From: Psychrobacter sp. JCM 18903
GTDB lineage: Bacteria; Pseudomonadota; Gammaproteobacteria; Pseudomonadales; Moraxellaceae
Length of the DNA stretch: 64,000 nucleotides
Reading direction: 5' to 3'
Assembly: GCF_000586475.1 (NCBI RefSeq)
Contig: NZ_BAWJ01000002.1
Span: 186,001 to 250,000 of the forward strand
A model generated the notes under the pieces. That model had not been told where the DNA came from. It worked only from the letters and a program-made list of their open reading frames with translations, and did no database searches. Shown in pieces: positions 42,409 to 51,899 of this stretch. The first letter of the stretch is position 1. The number at the start of each line of letters is the position of its first letter. The position numbers were made by a program, and so were the translations under genes.

Positions 42409-43205
42409 ATGAAATTACAGATTTTAAGTGACTTACATATTGACAGTTATGCGCGTCAGTCACATCCGCTAGGGCATATTCCCAAAACTGATGCAGACGT
42501 GGTATTAGTCGCGGGCGATACTGCTAACAGTGATAGTGGTATGCCATGGCTACAAGAGCATGCAGCACGTTTGCAAGTGCCTGTGATTACGATAGCTGGT
42601 AATCATGAATACTTTAATGAAGATGTGCTACATTTTGATAAAAAGCTTGCGACTTGGGATAATTATAATGCCCAGTCGCAGCAAGGCGTCCGTTTTCTAC
42701 AGTGTCAACATATTGATATTGGTGACATACGTATCCTAGGTTGTACTTTATGGACAGATTACCAATATCAGGCCAATGAAAATACTATAGCTGCTGCTAT
42801 GCGCTTTATGCGTGACTATAAACAAATCTATGCTGGAGGCGAGCTTTTTTCACCTGAAGTATCGATGCAAATCCATGCTAAGCAGCGTCAATGGTTAAAG
42901 CAAGCATTGATCACCGCAAAAACACTTGGCAAAAAAACTGTTGTAATGAGTCATCATAGTATTAGCCATTATCGGTGTCTGAGAAGTATGCGAATCTACC
43001 AAGTAACGCAGCTTTTATCAGTGATTTATCTGGCTGGATGCATGAAGATTGGGCACCAATACTATGGGTACATGGACATACACACGAAGCATTTGACTAC
43101 CGTATTGGTAATACACGAGTCATTGTCAATCCACGTGCGTATCCAAATGAGGTCAGTAGCACTGCATTAGCGTTTGCGTGGGACAAAGTCATTGATATCG
43201 GCTAA
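42409..43205 (+). CDS. Calcineurin-like metallophosphoesterase (one apparent frameshift)
   Basis: Joined length is 265 residues after restoring one C near 42966 (CCC read as CC). All metal-binding blocks are present in order: ILSDLHIDSY, VLVAGDTAN, TIAGNHEYF, VVMSHHSISP (recreated by the join) and WVHGHTHEAFDY. An earlier in-frame ATG at 42394 is possible. The substrate is unknown; members hydrolyse nucleotides, phosphoproteins or phosphodiesters. It is likely soluble and cytoplasmic, as no signal peptide is seen. Confidence 0.85.
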
Positions 43206-43374
43206 GTAATTTTAATCATTCAAAAGTAAATATCTTTTTAGTTATTTGTCACCTTGATCTGTCTTTTTAAAATAACGCTTATTTTAAAGTCTAACCGCCT
43301 AGACTCGTAAGCAATATTACAATCGAACTGATATTTTGTTCATTCATATCAAAAAATCTGCTACGCTTGCTACC

Positions 43375-44211
43375 ATGAGCAAATATCTCTATAACACTCC
43401 CTCAAAACTGTCGGCTGAAAAACTTGCGAGTCATACTCCAAGTGCTCCGGCGCCTTCGCACTTGCCTGATAGTATGATTTCCTCAGTCAGCTTATTGCCT
43501 GAAGATAAACGGCTGATTTTATTTACCAGACATTCCTTACGTGAACGCTCTGATGGCAATGGTTTTGCCAGTTATCAATTACCCCTAACACCTAAAGGTC
43601 GAGTACTAGCGAAGTCTTGGGGGCGTTGGTTGGCAGGGCATTTACCGTACTCGCTTGATGTAGACAGTATCTCAAGTCCGATTGGACGCTGTATTGACAC
43701 GGCGCAGCTGATGCAAGCAGGTGCGGGACTACAACGTGATATTACGCATCAGTCATTGTTGGTCGAGCCTGGTAGCCTAGTGACTGAGCCTGAAATAGCA
43801 AATCCAGTATTTAAAGAAATTGGCGTGCTCAACTTTATCAATCGATTTTTGCAAGGCAATCTTGAAGGTACCAAAAACGCTTACCAAGGCGGTCTCGATA
43901 TTTTATCGCTGTTTTATCAATATCAGCCGCAGCAAGGGCATCTCATGCTTGCTGTTAGTCATGATACTTTGTTGTCTGCTTTTTTAGCAGTGATGTTTGA
44001 TGTGGTCGAGATTGATTGGAATGATTGGCCAAAGATGATGGAAGGCGTGTTTTTGTGGTTTGATGATAAGCCGTTTGAACAAGCCAGTGCACACTTCGTT
44101 TGGCGCGGTGAAGTGTATGTGCGCCCGATTCATACTTTATTAGAAGACTACCGTGCTGCCGGCTTTCATCCTAATACATTGCTCTTACCACCAGAAGTGA
44201 AATGGATCTAA
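43375..44211 (+). CDS. Histidine phosphatase superfamily protein
   Basis: 278 residues from ATG 43375 (an upstream TTG at 43336 is in frame). The catalytic motif is a variant, LILFTRHSLRE, where most members have RHG; the second histidine is in MLAVSHDTLLSAFL, with arginines in SSPIGRCIDTAQLM. C-terminal residues VKWI follow a Pro-rich turn. The family includes phosphoglycerate mutase and acid phosphatases; the SHDT second motif and length suggest a phosphatase. The substrate is not predictable and the neighbours are unrelated. Confidence 0.75.
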   Translation: MSKYLYNTPSKLSAEKLASHTPSAPAPSHLPDSMISSVSLLPEDKRLILFTRHSLRERSDGNGFASYQLPLTPKGRVLAKSWGRWLAGHLPYSLDVDSISSPIGRCIDTAQLMQAGAGLQRDITHQSLLVEPGSLVTEPEIANPVFKEIGVLNFINRFLQGNLEGTKNAYQGGLDILSLFYQYQPQQGHLMLAVSHDTLLSAFLAVMFDVVEIDWNDWPKMMEGVFLWFDDKPFEQASAHFVWRGEVYVRPIHTLLEDYRAAGFHPNTLLLPPEVKWI

Positions 44212-44270
44212 ATACTATTTAATCTAAATACTATTTAAAAGATTACTACTCATTTTTTGATCAGACATAA

Positions 44271-44310
44271 AAAAACCTTGCCCCAGTATTAGAACCAGTG
44301 ACAAGGTTTT
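44271..44310 (-). terminator. Terminator after rpsT
   Basis: AAAACCTTG / CAAGGTTTT arms; on the minus strand a run of T follows, 47 bp beyond the rpsT stop. Confidence 0.8.
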
Positions 44311-44356
44311 AGTCATCACGCTATAAAGGCGAGATGTGGTCTAAACGTTAACAATC

Positions 44357-44623
44357 TTAAGCTTGTAGGCCTTTGATAGTTTTGTTCAGGCGGCTCTTAC
44401 GACGAGCAGCTTTATTCTTATGAATAATACCTTTGTCAGCCATACGATCAAGAACTGGTACCGCTTTTTTGTAAGCTTCGGTAGCCGCGTCATAATCTTT
44501 AGCTGCGATAGCCGCATCAACACGTTTTAAGTAAGTACGAACCATAGAGCGTTGTGACGCAGAGTTCTGACGACGTTTGGTGTTTTGACGGGCGCGTTTA
44601 CGAGCTTGTGCAGTATTAGCCAC
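44357..44623 (-). CDS. rpsT: 30S ribosomal protein S20
   Basis: 88 residues, with the expected Ala/Lys/Arg-rich helices: [56 protein letters not shown]. The start is GTG at 44623, preceded by AAGGAG 7 bases upstream; a non-ATG start is common for rpsT and is linked to its translational autoregulation in E. coli. It is monocistronic. Confidence 0.97.
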   Translation of the reverse strand: MANTAQARKRARQNTKRRQNSASQRSMVRTYLKRVDAAIAAKDYDAATEAYKKAVPVLDRMADKGIIHKNKAARRKSRLNKTIKGLQA

Positions 44624-45078
44624 GCGAATCTCCTTGATAAAGACAGATAAAAATATGAATGTGGATTACAATAAAAAAGGGTTTAACCATCATCGGTAAC
44701 GAGCAGCCGTCTCGCCAAACATGATGTCGATGTCTAACATTAAAGTACCTATCTGTTATTAAAGGCACCTAAATTAGCAATAGAGCATCGCAAGCGCCAA
44801 AACTGTTTGGAATAATTAAACAGCGTTAACGTGTAAAGCCGGTTATCTTAGCAAATTATCGCCCTTAGAACAATATATTTGATGATTAATGCTTAAAGAA
44901 GTTGTGTGATCATATATACGACAGTTTTTTGTGTCTCCGCTCAACTGTTTCTTGAAATATTTATCAATATTGTTGCACTAAAAACCGCTTATGAGTGAAT
45001 AAATCGCTTAGCCGATAAAATCTCTTACAATAAATTCTATAGAATACCCTCAGTTATGCGTTAATTTAGGTATGATAC
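44624..45078. other. Upstream region of rpsT
   Basis: About 455 bp before the degenerate MITE at 45079. It holds the rpsT promoter, which I could not place with certainty, and nothing else recognisable. Confidence 0.4.
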
Positions 45079-45296
45079 TAGGGCATGTCCTCAATTCAAT
45101 CGATGGACATCTAAATGGGCTAAAAGTGGCTGAATCTTGCCAAACAATGTTAAAAAACAATGTTAAAAAACAATGTCAAATAGCTGGTTAATATTCCGAT
45201 AGTATTTAACATTCTGATAGTATCTGCGCTATTTTCCTCATTTGACTATGATTTATCTCATTTTTATCACCATTTTAAAAATGAGGATAAGCCCTA
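45079..45296. mobile_element. Degenerate copy of the TAGGGCGTGTCCTC MITE
   Basis: The left half closely follows the element at 20508 (TCCTCAATTCAATCGAT, then CTAAATGGGCTAAAAGTGGC) and the right end matches too (TTTATCTCATTTTTATCACC). The terminal repeats have diverged (GGGCATGTCCTC against GAGGATAAGCCC). It is about 45 bp longer because of a short internal duplication (AAAAAACAATGTT units near 45150). No open frame. It lies between divergent rpsT and the TIP30-like gene. Confidence 0.75.
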
Positions 45297-45378
45297 AGAT
45301 GAAAAGCTTTGGTGATAGGCTTTAAAATCAGATTTTTCATTATCATCTATTTTCCAACACACTATAAATGGATAGGCT

Positions 45379-46080
45379 ATGCAGCGAAAAGCAATTGTAA
45401 TTGGCGCGACAGGATTGGTCGGACAGCATCTTGTCAAACAGCTTAGTGAGCTTTATGACACGTTAATTGTGATTGCAAGGCGTCCGCCACGCTATATCAA
45501 TACCAGCATGCGTTTTTATCAGGTTAATGATTTTGATAATTTGGCTGAAATATTTGCCAGTGTTGGTGTTGATCGAAAGACGGACGCTTTTAGCTGTCTT
45601 GGTACGACTAAGAAGCAGGCTGGTAGCGATGAGGCCTTTCGAAAGGTTGATCATGATTATAATGTCAATTTTGCCAAACTGTGCCAAGAAAAAGGTGTTG
45701 AAAATTTCTTTTTGTTATCATCCATGAATGCTGATATTCATAGTCGGTTTTTATACAATCGCGTAAAAGCTGAAACTGAGCAGTCTATTATGGCGCTAGG
45801 TTTTACGCAGCTAGTCATTTTCCGTCCGTCCTTGTTACTTGGCAAGCATAAAGGTCGTCCGCTTGAAAGTATTGGTCAAAAAGCTTTTCAGCTGATATCG
45901 CCCTTAGTTTCAGAATCATTGTCACTGCATCCCATTTCCGCCAAACGCGTTGCCAGTGCCATGGCGATGAGTGCGCATGATGTTTATCAGCGTAATAAAT
46001 ACCGTAATGAACCAGCTATCCAAACCACTGATATCATCGAAAATAAGCAAATGCTAGCGATGACTAAAGTTAAAAAATAG
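45379..46080 (+). CDS. NAD(P)-binding oxidoreductase, TIP30/HTATIP2-like
   Basis: 233 residues, complete. A Rossmann start AIVIGATGLVGQHLVKQL, FSCLGTTKKQAGSDEAF, FFLLSSMNADIHSRFLYNRV (YxxxK-like in YNRVK) and FRPSLLLGKHKGRP mark the atypical short-chain dehydrogenases near HTATIP2. The substrate is unknown. GGATAGG precedes the ATG. rraA follows 80 bp later on the same strand. Confidence 0.8.
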   Translation: MQRKAIVIGATGLVGQHLVKQLSELYDTLIVIARRPPRYINTSMRFYQVNDFDNLAEIFASVGVDRKTDAFSCLGTTKKQAGSDEAFRKVDHDYNVNFAKLCQEKGVENFFLLSSMNADIHSRFLYNRVKAETEQSIMALGFTQLVIFRPSLLLGKHKGRPLESIGQKAFQLISPLVSESLSLHPISAKRVASAMAMSAHDVYQRNKYRNEPAIQTTDIIENKQMLAMTKVKK

Positions 46081-46160
46081 CCTAAGTATTAAGTTAAGGG
46101 AACGATTAAAATTAAGCCCCAGTCATAAATAACCAATCATACATAACAAGGAGCGTCACT

Positions 46161-46703
46161 ATGTCAGACATGCCAGAATCAATAACAATGGATAAAGAGA
46201 ACTTTGTGACCTGTGATTTATTGGATGCCAATCCTGAGTCGCAGGTGTGTTTGCCTAATATCGAAGGTAAGTCTTTTCATAGCTTTGGTGGCAAAAAGAA
46301 ATTCTGCGGTGAAATTGTGACGGTGAAATGCTTCGAAGACAATAGTCGCGTCAAATCATTGCTAAATAGCGATGGTAAAGACAAAGATGGTAACGGTAAG
46401 GTATTGGTCGTTGACGGCGGCGGTTCGATGCGTTGTGCGCTGCTAGGCGACATGATTGCGCAGTCAGCGATTGATAATGGCTGGGCGGGGGTTATCGTAT
46501 ACGGCTGCGTCCGTGACGTTGATGATATGGCAGCAATGGACATCGGTGTTATGGCGCTTGGTTGCATTCCGCGTAAATCGAATCGCCGCGATGAAGGTCA
46601 AACCGATATTGAAATTAGCTTTGGTGATTTAACACTAAATTCTGGTATGTTTGTCTATGCCGATAACAATGGCATTATCGCTAGCGACAAGCCATTAATT
46701 TAA
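46161..46703 (+). CDS. rraA: RraA-family protein (RNase E regulator or HMG/CHA aldolase type)
   Basis: 180 residues, complete. Core motifs: FHSFGGKKKFCGEIVTVKCF, VLVVDGGGSMRCALLGDMIA, GWAGVIVYGCVRDVDDMAAM and GMFVYADNNGIIAS. The GDMIAQSAIDNGW and RDVD stretches are characteristic. The family includes RraA, which binds and inhibits RNase E, and HMG/CHA aldolases of almost the same sequence; they cannot be told apart here. AAGGAG upstream. A weak terminator is at 46746. Confidence 0.88.
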   Translation: MSDMPESITMDKENFVTCDLLDANPESQVCLPNIEGKSFHSFGGKKKFCGEIVTVKCFEDNSRVKSLLNSDGKDKDGNGKVLVVDGGGSMRCALLGDMIAQSAIDNGWAGVIVYGCVRDVDDMAAMDIGVMALGCIPRKSNRRDEGQTDIEISFGDLTLNSGMFVYADNNGIIASDKPLI

Positions 46704-46745
46704 AAATGGCTTGTCATTTAACACTAGCTTAATAAATAGCACTCT

Positions 46746-46775
46746 AAAACCTCAGCTTAGCCGTTGAGGTTTTTA
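46746..46775 (+). terminator. Terminator after rraA
   Basis: AAACCTCA / TGAGGTTT stem with a 10-base loop and T-run. Confidence 0.75.
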
Positions 46776-46879
46776 CATTTAATCATCCTGTCTTTATATA
46801 CGAATATAATCTTGATCAGCTATTTGGCTATTGGTTTTTTAATAAAAATGCTAAGTGACAAACCGTTACGGCATAAATT

Positions 46880-46907
46880 TTGGTAATTGCTGAAATATTC
46901 GTATAAT
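46880..46907 (+). promoter_or_regulatory. Candidate sigma-70 promoter of mfd
   Basis: TTGGTA, a 16-base spacer and a perfect TATAAT (46902-46907), 35 bp before the ATG at 46942. Confidence 0.55.
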
Positions 46908-46941
46908 AGCTCTCTGACTCTTAACATTGATCCTACTCTTT

Positions 46942-49900
46942 ATGCCTATCACTGCTTTGACTGACGCCTTTGAACCAATTAACCAGCAGTTGTTTCCTAT
47001 CCAGAATGCCGAGCGGCGTTGGCTGGCACCTGTGCATGGTGCAGTCAGCAGCTTGTGGCTAGCAAGTCTGGTGCAAACACCGCTATGGAATGTTGCCGAC
47101 CGATTAAAAGTTGTGGTGACGCGTGACCAAAACCAGCTCAATCAGATAGAGACGGAATTGGCATTTTGCGGCGTCGATGCTTACGTGTTCCCCGATTGGG
47201 AGACGTTGACCTATGATGAGCTGTCACCGCATCAAGATATTGTTAGTGAGCGTATCAATCTATTAACCGATATGCCAACGTCAGGCGTGCTGCTCATCTC
47301 GATTCAGGCATTGATGCATCGTGTCGCACCGCCAAGCTGGCTGATAGGGCAGCATTTTGATTTGAGTGTTGGTGATCGATTTGATATCAATACCCAGCGC
47401 GTATTGCTGGCAAAGGCAGGCTACCGCGCGGTTGAGAATGTGTTTGAGCCGGGGGAATTCGCGGTACGTGGCAGCATCATTGATATCTTTGCCATGGGTC
47501 AGCCGTTCCCACTACGTTTAGATTTGTTTGATGATGAGATTGAGACCATTCGTTTTTTTAATCCGCAAACCCAGCGGACACTGACCGTTGATGACCTCAA
47601 AACAATGATGAGCGGCAACGATAGTAGCATGGGCAAAGAGTCAGTATCACTGCTACACAAGCTGCCAGATATCTCAAAACCTATCGAACAATTCCAAATA
47701 CTACCCGCCAAAGAATTTCCGCTTGATGAAGGGCGTGAGACGTTTCGTACCAACTTCGCCACGATGTTCCCTAATGCGAGCAGCCGTAAGTTTGAGCTAC
47801 ATAAAGACGTAATGGCAGGTATAGCTAGTAGCGGACTTGAATATTATCAGCCGCTATTTTTTGATTTAAAAGCGTGGACAGCAGAGAGTAGCTTGTTTGC
47901 TTACTTACCAAGCGATGCGCTGTTTATCACTGATGAACTGATTAATGAAAAACAGGTAGATTACTGGTCACAAATTCAGCGCCGTTATGAAGAGCGTCGT
48001 CATGATATCGATAAACCTATTGTCGCGCCTGAGTTGCTGTATTTATTGTCAAATACTCTTAACGAACATCTTAATCATTATCCACGCGTGATTCTCAGTG
48101 CGCGCAATGAGTTGGCTAGCATGACGGATGTCGCTGCGATTGACAGCGATGATCCATTGTTAGTAGACAGTTCGTTGTTACAAGTTGATCACCAATCAGA
48201 TTTACAGCCACAATTGCCACTGACGGCAAATAAGCCGCAAGGCTTGGTGACTCTCAGTGCGCAAGAGCCGCCACAATTGACCGTTAATCACCAAAAGGCT
48301 GAGCCTCTTACCCAGCTATTAGAATTTTTAGCGTTACAAGCGCAAACAGCGACGCCAGTATTGATCGTTGCTGAAACAGCGGGTCGTCGTGAGATTCTTA
48401 TTGAGCTGTTCAAAGGCAAGATTGACATTAAGGCTTATGACAGCTTTGCAGCGTTTCTAGCAGCGGACAAAACCAACAGCGTTAAAGGTAATAAGCTGCC
48501 GCAGGTTGGTTTAACCGTTGCGCCCATTGAGCGCGGGGTTTATGTTCCTGAGCGTTTGGTGCTGATTAGTGAGACGCAGTTATTTGGTCGGCAAGTGCTG
48601 CAAACACGCCGTCGCCGCCAAAGCGGGGTGTCTGAAGAGTTTTTGGTTAAGAGTGTTACCGAGATAACCGAAGGCAGCCCAGTGGTGCATATCGAGCATG
48701 GTATTGGGCGTTACAATGGGCTGATTACGTTAGATGTGGGCGACGGTGAGCAAGAGTTTATTCACTTAAAATATGCCGATGATGCCAGTATTTATGTGCC
48801 CGTTGCTAATTTGCAAATGATTAACCGTTATAGTGGCGGTGATCCAGCGCTTGCGCCATTGCATAAAATTGGCAGCGGAAAATGGGATAAAGCCAAGCAA
48901 AAAGCGCTTGAGCAAATCCATGACGTAGCGGCCGAGTTGCTTAATATGCAAGCGCGTCGTGAAGCTAAAGTCGGTATTCATTTTAAAATAGATGCGTCAC
49001 AGTATGAGCTTTTTGCCAGTCAATTTGCCTTTGAAGAAACGCCGGATCAAGCCAATGCCATTCATGCGGTGATGGAAGACATGCGACAAAACCAACCAAT
49101 GGATCGGCTCATCTGCGGTGATGTGGGTTTTGGTAAAACAGAAGTGGCTATGCGGGCAGCATTCATTGCTGTCAGCGCCGGTTATCAGGTAGCGGTGCTA
49201 GTGCCGACGACCTTGCTGGCCGGTCAGCATGAAGACAATTTCCGCGACCGTTTTGCTGATTGGCCAGTGCGTATCGAGACGCTATCGCGCTTTGGCGGCA
49301 AAAAGCATCAAGAAACGGTGTTGACAGATTTAGCAGCAGGTAAAGTCGATATCGTCATCGGTACCCATAAACTGTTACAACCTGATGTGAAGTTTTCTAA
49401 TCTAGGTTTGATGATTGTCGACGAAGAACATCGCTTCGGGGTGCGCCATAAAGAGCGTATCAAGGCGATTCAGACTGATGTGGATAGTATGTCGATGACA
49501 GCAACCCCCATCCCTAGAACGCTCAATATGGCGCTCTCAGGTATGCGTGACATGTCAATTATCGCGACACCTCCAGCACGACGTTTGGCGATTAAAACCT
49601 TTGTCATGCAAAAAACGGATGCGTTAATGAAAGAGGCTATCTTGCGTGAGCTATTGCGCGGTGGGCAGGTTTATTTATTACATAATGATGTGGCGAGCAT
49701 TGAGCGTATGGCAGAAACCATACGTGAATTGGTGCCTGAAGCGCGAGTAGGCGTGGCTCATGGGCAAATGCAAGAGCGCCAACTTGAGCAAGTGATGCAG
49801 CAGTTTTATCATAAAAAATTCAACGTCCTGATATGCTCTACCATTATCGAAACCGGTATTGATGTGCCCAATGCCAATACTATCATCATTGAGCGCGCCG

Positions 49901-50697
49901 ATAAGTTTGGCTTGGCACAATTACATCAGCTGCGTGGTCGTGTCGGTCGTAGTCATCATCAAGCGTATTGTTATCTACTTGTGCCTTCTATCAAAGGTCT
50001 AAAAGGCGATGCTAAGCGCCGATTGCATGCGATTGAACGTGCCAATACCTTAGGTGCAGGTTTTATGCTGGCTAGCGAAGACTTAGAAATTCGCGGTGCT
50101 GGCGAAATACTTGGTAAGCAGCAAAGTGGTAATATGCAGGCGATTGGTTTTAGCTTATATATGGACATGCTGGAGCGAGCGACAAAAGCCATTAAAGCGG
50201 GTAAAGAGCCTGATTTAAGCACACCGTTGTCGCTGACTAGTGAGATTAATCTGCATAGCTCAGCATTGATACCAGAAGAATATCTACATGATGTCCATCA
50301 GCGTTTGTTATTTTATAAGCGTATCAGTAATGCCGATGATAAAGAGGCATTGATTGATATTCGTACCGAAATGATTGACCGTTTTGGTACATTACCAGAG
50401 CAAACTAAGCAGTTGTTCGCCATCCACGGACTGCGTATACAAGCTGAGCCGCTGAAGATTAATAAGATTGATGCCAATAGTAATAGCATGACATTAGAGT
50501 TTGCGCCTGATACCCCAGTCGATGCCTTGGCGATTATTAAGTTGATTCAATCAAATGGTCAGCGTTATCGTATGAACGGTGCTTCTGGTATTCGTTATCA
50601 AGATACTGATAAACTGGCAACGCCGCAACAGCGCGTCACCGCGATTCAAGAGTTATTACGCTATTTTAGCGAGCATATGGTGGCAGAGTCAGCGTAG
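46942..50697 (+). CDS. mfd: Transcription-repair coupling factor Mfd
   Basis: 1251 residues, intact, from ATG 46942 (a TTG five codons earlier is unlikely). The N-terminal UvrB-like module has FPDWETLTYDELSPHQDIVS. The RNA-polymerase-interacting domain begins near VVHIEHGIGRYNGL (residue 580). The RecG-like motor has Walker A CGDVGFGKTEVAMRAAF, DEEHRFGVRHKE, SMTATPIPRTLN and GRVGRSHHQAYCYLL. The C-terminal TRCF domain follows. It removes stalled RNA polymerase and recruits UvrA. Length matches the family (E. coli 1148), with a somewhat longer middle. A 14-bp stem-loop is found at 50813. Confidence 0.96.
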   Translation: MPITALTDAFEPINQQLFPIQNAERRWLAPVHGAVSSLWLASLVQTPLWNVADRLKVVVTRDQNQLNQIETELAFCGVDAYVFPDWETLTYDELSPHQDIVSERINLLTDMPTSGVLLISIQALMHRVAPPSWLIGQHFDLSVGDRFDINTQRVLLAKAGYRAVENVFEPGEFAVRGSIIDIFAMGQPFPLRLDLFDDEIETIRFFNPQTQRTLTVDDLKTMMSGNDSSMGKESVSLLHKLPDISKPIEQFQILPAKEFPLDEGRETFRTNFATMFPNASSRKFELHKDVMAGIASSGLEYYQPLFFDLKAWTAESSLFAYLPSDALFITDELINEKQVDYWSQIQRRYEERRHDIDKPIVAPELLYLLSNTLNEHLNHYPRVILSARNELASMTDVAAIDSDDPLLVDSSLLQVDHQSDLQPQLPLTANKPQGLVTLSAQEPPQLTVNHQKAEPLTQLLEFLALQAQTATPVLIVAETAGRREILIELFKGKIDIKAYDSFAAFLAADKTNSVKGNKLPQVGLTVAPIERGVYVPERLVLISETQLFGRQVLQTRRRRQSGVSEEFLVKSVTEITEGSPVVHIEHGIGRYNGLITLDVGDGEQEFIHLKYADDASIYVPVANLQMINRYSGGDPALAPLHKIGSGKWDKAKQKALEQIHDVAAELLNMQARREAKVGIHFKIDASQYELFASQFAFEETPDQANAIHAVMEDMRQNQPMDRLICGDVGFGKTEVAMRAAFIAVSAGYQVAVLVPTTLLAGQHEDNFRDRFADWPVRIETLSRFGGKKHQETVLTDLAAGKVDIVIGTHKLLQPDVKFSNLGLMIVDEEHRFGVRHKERIKAIQTDVDSMSMTATPIPRTLNMALSGMRDMSIIATPPARRLAIKTFVMQKTDALMKEAILRELLRGGQVYLLHNDVASIERMAETIRELVPEARVGVAHGQMQERQLEQVMQQFYHKKFNVLICSTIIETGIDVPNANTIIIERADKFGLAQLHQLRGRVGRSHHQAYCYLLVPSIKGLKGDAKRRLHAIERANTLGAGFMLASEDLEIRGAGEILGKQQSGNMQAIGFSLYMDMLERATKAIKAGKEPDLSTPLSLTSEINLHSSALIPEEYLHDVHQRLLFYKRISNADDKEALIDIRTEMIDRFGTLPEQTKQLFAIHGLRIQAEPLKINKIDANSNSMTLEFAPDTPVDALAIIKLIQSNGQRYRMNGASGIRYQDTDKLATPQQRVTAIQELLRYFSEHMVAESA

Positions 50698-50812
50698 TTG
50701 TTTTGGCATTTCGGCATTCTGAGAGCTTAGCAATGATTTTCGGTAGATTCAATCAGCTCAATAAGTCAGCTAGCCAGTGCCCAAGTAGGACGTCAAGACA
50801 ATGAGTCATAGC

Positions 50813-50846
50813 GCTATTTTATCGGTCGGATAACTGATAAAATAGC
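50813..50846. repeat. Stem-loop downstream of mfd
   Basis: GCTATTTTATCGGT / ACTGATAAAATAGC, 14-bp arms with one mismatch and a 6-base loop. There is no T-run, so it is either a weak terminator or a mere palindrome. Confidence 0.45.
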
Positions 50847-50946
50847 AACATCCTATATTTAGCCTATTGTTTTTTAGTAAATTAAATTCTGCTTTTCTAG
50901 ATTTATATTCCTTTTATCTGAGTGTCATAACAAGAGAACCGTCATT

Positions 50947-51378
50947 ATGTTCCAACTTCATCATAAACTTGCTGCCGATAGTTTTTTAGTGGGTGATTTC
51001 CCATTATCGACTTGTCGTTTAATCAATGATTGCCAGTTTCCTTGGTTAATATTAGTGCCGCGCGTATCAGGTATCAAAGAGTTATATGAGTTATCTGAAG
51101 CCGATCAAACACAGTTTTTACGTGAGTCAAGCTGGTTGTCGAGTCAGCTAGCCAAGACCTTTCAAGCTGATAAAATGAATGTAGCTGCACTCGGTAATCA
51201 AGTACCACAGCTACATTTTCATCATATCGTTCGCTATCAAAACGACATGCAATGGCCAAATCCAGTATGGGGAGTTCCTGCTATTCCTTATACTAAAGAA
51301 GTGTTGGCGCAGATGCAGCAGACGTTAATGATGGCATTGCGTGGTCATCATCAAATGCCGTTTGACTGGCAAATGTAA
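50947..51378 (+). CDS. HIT-family hydrolase
   Basis: 143 residues. The histidine-triad region reads QVPQLHFHHIVRY: the nucleophile position (middle His of the HxHxH pattern) is kept, but the third His is shifted by one residue. WPNPVWG follows, as in proteobacterial HIT proteins of the diadenosine-tetraphosphate hydrolase type. It is predicted to be a cytoplasmic nucleotide hydrolase. AAGAGAA lies before the ATG. Confidence 0.82.
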   Translation: MFQLHHKLAADSFLVGDFPLSTCRLINDCQFPWLILVPRVSGIKELYELSEADQTQFLRESSWLSSQLAKTFQADKMNVAALGNQVPQLHFHHIVRYQNDMQWPNPVWGVPAIPYTKEVLAQMQQTLMMALRGHHQMPFDWQM

Positions 51379-51441
51379 TAAATACCTGATTAGTAACAGG
51401 TCGGTAAGTTGATTGGCAAATTGATAATGATACTCTATTGG

Positions 51442-51486
51442 CTAGGTATCGATTAACTAGGCATCGATTAACTAGATATCGATTGA
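51442..51486. repeat. 15-bp tandem repeat, three copies
   Basis: CTAGGTATCGATTAA, CTAGGCATCGATTAA, CTAGATATCGATTGA in direct succession, in a 520-bp region without genes. Each unit contains ATCGAT. Confidence 0.85.
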
Positions 51487-51630
51487 CCCATCAAAATAAC
51501 TGGAAAAATGGCTAAACGTTTAAAGTTAGGCTTTATTTTGGTGTCTTAGTCGTTTTACGGTTATGTGCTAACGTTATACTCAGTTATTACAGCCCCTAAT
51601 TTTTATATATTAATAGGTTTTAAGTATTTG

Positions 51631-51660
51631 AAATCCAGATAAATATTATCTGGATTTTTT
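51631..51660 (+). terminator. Terminator in the HIT-cyclase gap
   Basis: Perfect 12-bp stem AAATCCAGATAA / TTATCTGGATTT with a 4-base loop and T-run. It is 250 bp beyond the HIT gene, far for a terminator, so an unrecognised transcript may end here. Confidence 0.75.
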
Positions 51661-51899
51661 GTGTTTGGTTTAAACGATATGTCTTATAATCCCGATTTAG
51701 TAGCATATTAAGACAAGATGAGTGATGAGTGGTAGGCTTTTGGCTATCAGTGACATGGGTTTTGTTGCATTTAAAAAGTATAATGTAATCATTGATTAAT
51801 TTTATACATAACTTGGCATAGAGGTAGGTAGTACGCGTGTGCTATCCTCAAGCCTTTTAGTTTTTTACATAGCCTGTTTTACGTAAGCGAATACTTCAT

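Noticed and set aside
46927-46941. TTG start for mfd five codons upstream
   Set aside because: The ATG at 46942 gives the expected N-terminus, and no better ribosome site favours the TTG.
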